A DNA stretch of 36,964 nt, taken from Eubacteriales bacterium (GTDB lineage: Bacteria; Bacillota; Clostridia; Lachnospirales; Lachnospiraceae). Below are positions 33,276 to 36,964 of the stretch, in pieces. The notes below the pieces were generated by a model that had not been told where the DNA came from, made no database searches, and saw only the letters and a list, made by a program, of their open reading frames with translations. How positions within the stretch are numbered: position 1 is the first letter of the stretch; every line of letters starts with the position of its first letter. The position numbers were made by a program, and so were the translations under genes. Where the stretch lies: assembly GCA_030536855.1 (NCBI GenBank), contig JAUNPK010000018.1:1-36964 (forward strand). Direction: 5' to 3'.

Positions 33276-34088
33276 ATGGCTATAGAGGTTTTTAACCGTT
33301 ATGAAAAGAAGTACATGATGGATGAAAAGACATATCATAAGTTGGAAAGCCGGATAAGAGATTATATGGATCCGGATGGTTTCAATCTTAACGGTAATTA
33401 TTATTCCATTTGCAATATCTATTATGATACTCCTAATGACAGTCTTATAAGAAATTCCATAGAGAAACCTGTATATAAAGAGAAACTCAGGATGCGCAGT
33501 TACGGAACTCCGGATTTGAAAGATAAAGTATTTCTGGAGATAAAGAAGAAATACAATGGGACAGTTAACAAGAGAAGAACCCCGGTAATACTTGAAGATG
33601 CATATAAGTATATGGAAGAAAACATAAAGCCTGTATCTGAAAATATAAAAATAAATCAGCAGGTTTTAAGAGAAATTGATTACTTTAAGCAGATATACAA
33701 TGTTGTGCCTAAAGTTTACTTATCATATGACAGATATGCTTTCTTCGAAAAACATGATGGGGATTTCAGAGTAACATTTGATACAAATATTACAACCAGA
33801 AGAACTGATTTAAGATTGGAAAGCGGAAGCTATGGAGAGAAACTTCTTCCGGAAGGAGTTTTCCTTATGGAAATCAAGATAAATGGAGCGGTTCCTATAT
33901 GGTTTTCTAAAATTATATCGGAATTTAATATTTATCCGGTCTCATTTTCAAAATACGGAACAGAATATAAGACCTATATATCAGAGAAATACAAAATGAC
34001 AAATAATAATAAAGGAGAAAGTTTATGTTTGAATCAATATTTACTGCAACCACAGATAATTCCTTCAGTATTAGCCAGTCAATGTTAA
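33276..34088 (+). CDS. VTC-domain protein (polyphosphate polymerase-like)
   Basis: 270 aa. The VTC domain forms a polybasic tunnel; in yeast it makes polyphosphate from ATP. Seen: FNRYEKKYMM (6-15), YYDTPND (49-55), EKLRMRSYG (69-77), FLEIKKKYNGTVNKRR (86-101), YLSYDRYAFF and LMEIKINGAVP, the usual basic and acidic strands. The start at 33276 follows GGAAAGGAGG; the frame extends to a GTG at 33252. The last 21 codons (from 34025) overlap the following gene in another frame, and the C-terminus after YISEKYKM is not VTC-like. It pairs with the DUF4956-type membrane protein behind it. Confidence 0.87.
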   Translation: MAIEVFNRYEKKYMMDEKTYHKLESRIRDYMDPDGFNLNGNYYSICNIYYDTPNDSLIRNSIEKPVYKEKLRMRSYGTPDLKDKVFLEIKKKYNGTVNKRRTPVILEDAYKYMEENIKPVSENIKINQQVLREIDYFKQIYNVVPKVYLSYDRYAFFEKHDGDFRVTFDTNITTRRTDLRLESGSYGEKLLPEGVFLMEIKINGAVPIWFSKIISEFNIYPVSFSKYGTEYKTYISEKYKMTNNNKGESLCLNQYLLQPQIIPSVLASQC

Positions 34089-34717
34089 GTATTGGGGTTG
34101 CAATTGTAATTGGAATAGTCATTGCTGTAGCATATATGCTTATTTGCAGAAAGGAAGGCTACCAGAAGAGCTTTATTGTCGGTTTGTCTATTCTGCCTGC
34201 CATAGTTGCTGTGGTGATTTTACTTGTAGGAAGCAATGTGGCACGTGCTTTCTCAATGGCAGGAGCCTTTGCTTTGGTAAGATTCAGAAGTGCACCGGGC
34301 AGTGCAAAGGATATTTCTGTAGTATTCTTCTCAATGGCATCGGGACTTGCATGTGGATTGGGTTATGTAACATTTTCTGTTGTTTTCGTAGTAATTATTG
34401 TATTGGTGCTTCTTGTTCTTAATATAATAGGCTTTGGCTCAAAGGATGACAGAAAGAAACAGCTTCGTATAACAATACCTGAAAATCTCAATTACACATC
34501 AGTATTTGATGATGTATTTAAAAAATACACATCAGAAGTGAATCTTAACAGAGTAAAAACAACCAATATGGGCACAATGTTTGAACTGACATACGATATA
34601 AAACTTCTGAAAGAAGTGAATGAAAAAGATTTTATTGATGAATTAAGAGTACGCAACGGAAATCTTAATATTATGCTTAGTATGATGCCGGAAGGAAATG
34701 TAGCTGTGCTGAATTAG
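34025..34717 (+). CDS. DUF4956-type membrane protein
   Basis: 230 aa. An N-terminal membrane helix (about 21-41) and three more to residue 140, with the conserved cytoplasmic or re-entrant segment FALVRFRSAPGSAKDISVVFF, then a soluble C-terminal ferredoxin-like part of about 80 residues. The function of the family is unknown; members are often next to VTC-domain proteins, as here, so a role in polyphosphate synthesis or export at the membrane is a reasonable guess. AAAGGAGAAAGTTT precedes the ATG. The 64-nt overlap with the VTC gene suggests tight translational coupling. Confidence 0.85.
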   Translation: MFESIFTATTDNSFSISQSMLSIGVAIVIGIVIAVAYMLICRKEGYQKSFIVGLSILPAIVAVVILLVGSNVARAFSMAGAFALVRFRSAPGSAKDISVVFFSMASGLACGLGYVTFSVVFVVIIVLVLLVLNIIGFGSKDDRKKQLRITIPENLNYTSVFDDVFKKYTSEVNLNRVKTTNMGTMFELTYDIKLLKEVNEKDFIDELRVRNGNLNIMLSMMPEGNVAVLN

Positions 34718-34764
34718 GTTGCGATAAAAAATCAAGATGTGATTATATAATTTTAAAAATGGTG

Positions 34765-34827
34765 TTGACAAATAAAAGTACGTGTATTATTGTATTAATT
34801 GGATAGTACAATAATACACGTACTTTT
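34765..34827 (+). promoter_or_regulatory. Promoter overlapped by a perfect 21-bp inverted repeat, upstream of the GntR gene
   Basis: TTGACA (34765-34770), a 17-base spacer and TATTGT (34788-34793). An exact 21-bp inverted repeat (34774-34794 and 34807-34827, containing GTACGTGTATTATTGTA) covers the spacer and the -10 region, with a 12-base loop and a T run after. It could be the GntR operator, a terminator for the upstream VTC/DUF4956 genes, or both. Confidence 0.65.
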
Positions 34828-34880
34828 TATGCCAAAATAATTGCGGAAAGCGCGCGCCGTATGAAATGGAGGTTGAATGA

Positions 34881-35249
34881 ATGAAGTGGGAGTTTAACGA
34901 TGATACTCCGATATATTTGCAAATAATGGAACATTTTAAAACGGAGATTGCATCGGGCAGCATGAAAGCGGGAGATAAGATACCGTCAGTAAGAGAGCTT
35001 GCATTGGAGGCGGGAGTCAATCCCAATACCATGCAGAAAGCATTGTCAGAACTGGAAAGAGAAGGACTGTTGGAATCACAGAGAACATCGGGAAGGTTTG
35101 TGGCAGATGGTGTAAAAACTCCGGAGAATTTAAAGAATAGTCTGGCACAGAATCTGATGAGAGATTTTCTGAAGAGTATGACCAGAATAGGGTATACCCC
35201 GGAAGAGTCTGTGCGGGAATATGAAGACTATGTAAAAAATAATATGTAA
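34881..35249 (+). CDS. GntR-family transcriptional regulator (YtrA type)
   Basis: 122 aa. The winged helix-turn-helix takes up residues about 8-75 (PIYLQIMEHFKTEIASG, KIPSVRELALEAGVNPNTMQKAL as the recognition part, LERE then the wing). Only a short helical tail of about 45 residues follows, without an effector-binding domain, which defines the YtrA subfamily. Such regulators usually repress a neighbouring ABC transporter operon and their own gene; here the ABC pair starts 106 nt downstream in the same direction, and a palindrome stands at the promoter. GGAGG precedes the ATG. Confidence 0.92.
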   Translation: MKWEFNDDTPIYLQIMEHFKTEIASGSMKAGDKIPSVRELALEAGVNPNTMQKALSELEREGLLESQRTSGRFVADGVKTPENLKNSLAQNLMRDFLKSMTRIGYTPEESVREYEDYVKNNM

Positions 35250-35355
35250 ATCGTATCATGTGGAAACAGTCATGTGAAAAATAACGGTATCATATCAAAA
35301 TGTTATGGGAAATAACATAGTTATGTAAAAATATGAGGGAAAGTAGGTTGGTAAA

Positions 35356-36066
35356 ATGAGTGGTTTAATACACATTAATGGCATGAACAAAAGCTATGGA
35401 ATTAAACATGTTATTCAGAATATGAATCTGGAGCTTGAGGGCGGCAGAATTGTTGGTCTGTTAGGCCCTAATGGAAGCGGAAAAAGTACTCTTATCAAGA
35501 TTCTCGCAGGGGTGCTTAAAGCAGATTCAGGAGAAATTCTTATTGACGGGAAAAAGATAGGAGTAGATACAAAGAGTATAGTATCTTACCTTCCTGAAAG
35601 AACATATCTTAGTCCTTCCATGAAAGTTAAGGATGCTATAAAGATGTTTGATGATTTTTATGAGGATTTCAGACCGGAGAGAGCAGAAGAAATGCTTAAC
35701 AGGCTGAATATTTCACCTAAAGACACTATCAAGTCTTTGTCAAAGGGAACAAGAGAAAAGGTACAGCTTGTACTTGTTATGAGTAGAGATGCTAAAGTGT
35801 ATCTTCTTGATGAGCCTATGGGAGGTGTTGATCCAGCAGCCAGAGATTATATTTTAAGAACTATTCTTTCAAATTATAATGAGGATGCCTGTGTTATTAT
35901 ATCCACGCACCTCATAAGTGACGTTGAGAAGGTTCTTGATGAAGTCTTGTTTATTCAGAATGGAAATGTAATTCTTAATTCTACTGTGGATGACATAAGA
36001 GACAACAAAGGAAAAAGTGTAGATGCATTATTCAGGGAGGTGTTCACATGTTTGGAAAATTATTAA
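35356..36066 (+). CDS. ABC transporter ATP-binding protein
   Basis: 236 aa. Walker A is GPNGSGKST, the signature is LSKGTREKVQLVLV (a degenerate LSGGQ), Walker B is VYLLDEPMGGVD and the switch His is in STHLISD. Related to YtrB/BcrA-type ATPases. It follows the GntR gene and overlaps the permease gene by 19 nt. Probably cell-envelope-stress or antimicrobial-peptide related, because YtrA-linked ABC systems often are; the substrate is not shown. Confidence 0.92.
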   Translation: MSGLIHINGMNKSYGIKHVIQNMNLELEGGRIVGLLGPNGSGKSTLIKILAGVLKADSGEILIDGKKIGVDTKSIVSYLPERTYLSPSMKVKDAIKMFDDFYEDFRPERAEEMLNRLNISPKDTIKSLSKGTREKVQLVLVMSRDAKVYLLDEPMGGVDPAARDYILRTILSNYNEDACVIISTHLISDVEKVLDEVLFIQNGNVILNSTVDDIRDNKGKSVDALFREVFTCLENY

Positions 36067-36857
36067 AATATGATTTTAAAGCACTTTTTAAGGCACATAT
36101 AGGGATGTATATATTTGTGCTGATAACAGGACTTACTGTAATGTTTTCAAATATTCTGGAAAAGATAAATCCCGGAAATATATTTTCAATGTTTTTTGGG
36201 GAATTGCTTATGGGCTTATTTGTATTGAGTGCTGTGGCTATTGTGGTTATCTCTTTTGTAGTGTGCATCTTAAGATACAGAAAAAATGTATTAAAGGACG
36301 AGGGATATCTCACACATACACTGCCTGTAATGAGCTGGCAGATACATGTGAGTAAAATTCTTATGTCTGCATTATATATGTATATTACTGTTGTGGTTAT
36401 TTATCTTATAAGTTCTCTTGCACAGCTTGATATCACATGGGGAGTGGATGTTTGTAAGATGTTGAATGCAGAAATGACAGCTCAGGGAATGGATTTATTT
36501 CTTGTATTTATGGGTATAATTCTTGCTGTTTATCCGTTTTTAATGTACAGCTATATATTTGCCTGTCTTTGTATGGGATACAGAATGTCGGGTAATAAGG
36601 ATCTTATGTCTTTTGTAGCATATTTAATATTTAATGTGATTAATCAGGTGCTTAGCTTTATATTGATAGTTATAGCAGGATTCAGCCAGTTCGGAAATAT
36701 ATTTACTGCTGATATATATACCATGGAAATGACTGAGGCGCCTGTAGAATTTATGAATATAATAATGGCGGGCTCTTTAATACTTAATATAGTGATGATT
36801 GTGATTTACAATGCTTTGTCTGTAAGGACATTAGATAAAAAACTTAATCTTGAATAG
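36048..36857 (+). CDS. ABC-2 type permease
   Basis: 269 aa with about six membrane helices: a first helix near residues 16-38, a second at about 50-75, then RYRKNVLKDEGYLTHTLPVMSWQ facing the cytoplasm, and four later helices. The segment DEGYLTHTLPV is typical of YtrC/ABC-2 permeases in Lachnospiraceae-type GntR-ABC operons. It is the partner of the ATPase at 35356-36066. It ends just before the GGGGTCAGACCCC repeat. Confidence 0.85.
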   Translation: MFGKLLKYDFKALFKAHIGMYIFVLITGLTVMFSNILEKINPGNIFSMFFGELLMGLFVLSAVAIVVISFVVCILRYRKNVLKDEGYLTHTLPVMSWQIHVSKILMSALYMYITVVVIYLISSLAQLDITWGVDVCKMLNAEMTAQGMDLFLVFMGIILAVYPFLMYSYIFACLCMGYRMSGNKDLMSFVAYLIFNVINQVLSFILIVIAGFSQFGNIFTADIYTMEMTEAPVEFMNIIMAGSLILNIVMIVIYNALSVRTLDKKLNLE

Positions 36858-36868
36858 TAGCGAAGGGA

Positions 36869-36942
36869 GGGGTCAGACCCCATAAAAATTTTATAAACTT
36901 TTTTTGCAAAAAAGTTTATAAAAAATTTATGGGGTCTGTCCC
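36869..36942. repeat. Complete GGGGTCAGACCCC hairpin repeat after the ABC permease
   Basis: GGGGTCAGACCCC at 36869-36881, then AAACTTTTTTTGCAAAAAAGTTT as a central hairpin, then the inverted end GGGGTCTGTCCC at 36931-36942. Outer arms match as inverted repeats (GGGGTCAGACCCCAT against ATGGGGTCTGTCCC). It starts 11 nt after the permease stop and probably also terminates transcription. An incomplete copy is found at 1-55 in the other orientation. Confidence 0.8.
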
Positions 36943-36964
36943 GGTTTTATAACATCTTAAGGTT

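Overview
The window looks like a chromosomal piece of a low-GC, strictly anaerobic Bacillota, most likely a Lachnospiraceae relative (Roseburia/Butyrivibrio/Coprococcus type). The grounds are its AT-rich codon use, SD-led genes, a biotin-dependent Na+ decarboxylase operon, an [FeFe] hydrogenase and a serC-serA-DUF1015 neighbourhood. This placement is inference from gene content; no rRNA or marker tree is available. No tRNA, rRNA, CRISPR array or transposase was seen. Both ends carry copies of one GGGGTCAGACCCC-type hairpin repeat in opposite orientation, so the window may be an assembly contig that broke at repeats.

Layout: (1) 1-1670, a minus-strand two-helix membrane protein, a hairpin repeat and thiamine pyrophosphokinase. 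(2) 1793-7177, a five-gene biotin-dependent carboxyltransferase/Na+ pump operon: a 12S-like acyl-CoA carboxyltransferase, OadG with a lipoprotein-like N-terminal extension, a biotin carrier, OadB and a 5S/OadA-like carboxyltransferase. (3) 7391-9663, aroC-tgt. (4) 9654-13926, an AT-richer island between tgt and yajC, bracketed by an exact 20-bp direct repeat. It holds a 24-residue hydrophobic peptide gene with its own promoter and terminator, then four overlapping ABC-transporter genes. (5) 14017-14304, yajC. (6) 14472-16428, a second unusual cassette: a membrane J-domain protein, a lipoprotein with 14 cysteines in its mature part, and an Lgt-family enzyme, behind a promoter whose spacer contains eight consecutive G. 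(7) 16554-21140, leuB-ilvD-ilvB. (8) 21374-23619, serC-serA. (9) 23809-28595, a NuoF/GltD-like flavoprotein, an [FeFe] hydrogenase and a DUF1015 protein. (10) 28682-32859, an esterase, a divergent GlgB-like protein with a coiled-coil tail, and MscS. (11) 32882-33167, a 286-bp element with perfect 34-bp inverted ends. (12) 33276-34717, a VTC-domain protein and a DUF4956-type protein that overlap by 64 nt. (13) 34765-36857, a YtrA-type GntR regulator with an ABC exporter.

Metabolically, the window combines Na+-coupled decarboxylation or transcarboxylation, H2 cycling linked to NAD(P)H, and branched-chain amino acid, serine and chorismate synthesis. Accessory features cluster between tgt and leuB. 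The best candidates for something undescribed are the 24-aa peptide/ABC island, the J-domain/Cys-rich lipoprotein/Lgt cassette, and the inverted-repeat family seen at 780-880 and 32882-33167.
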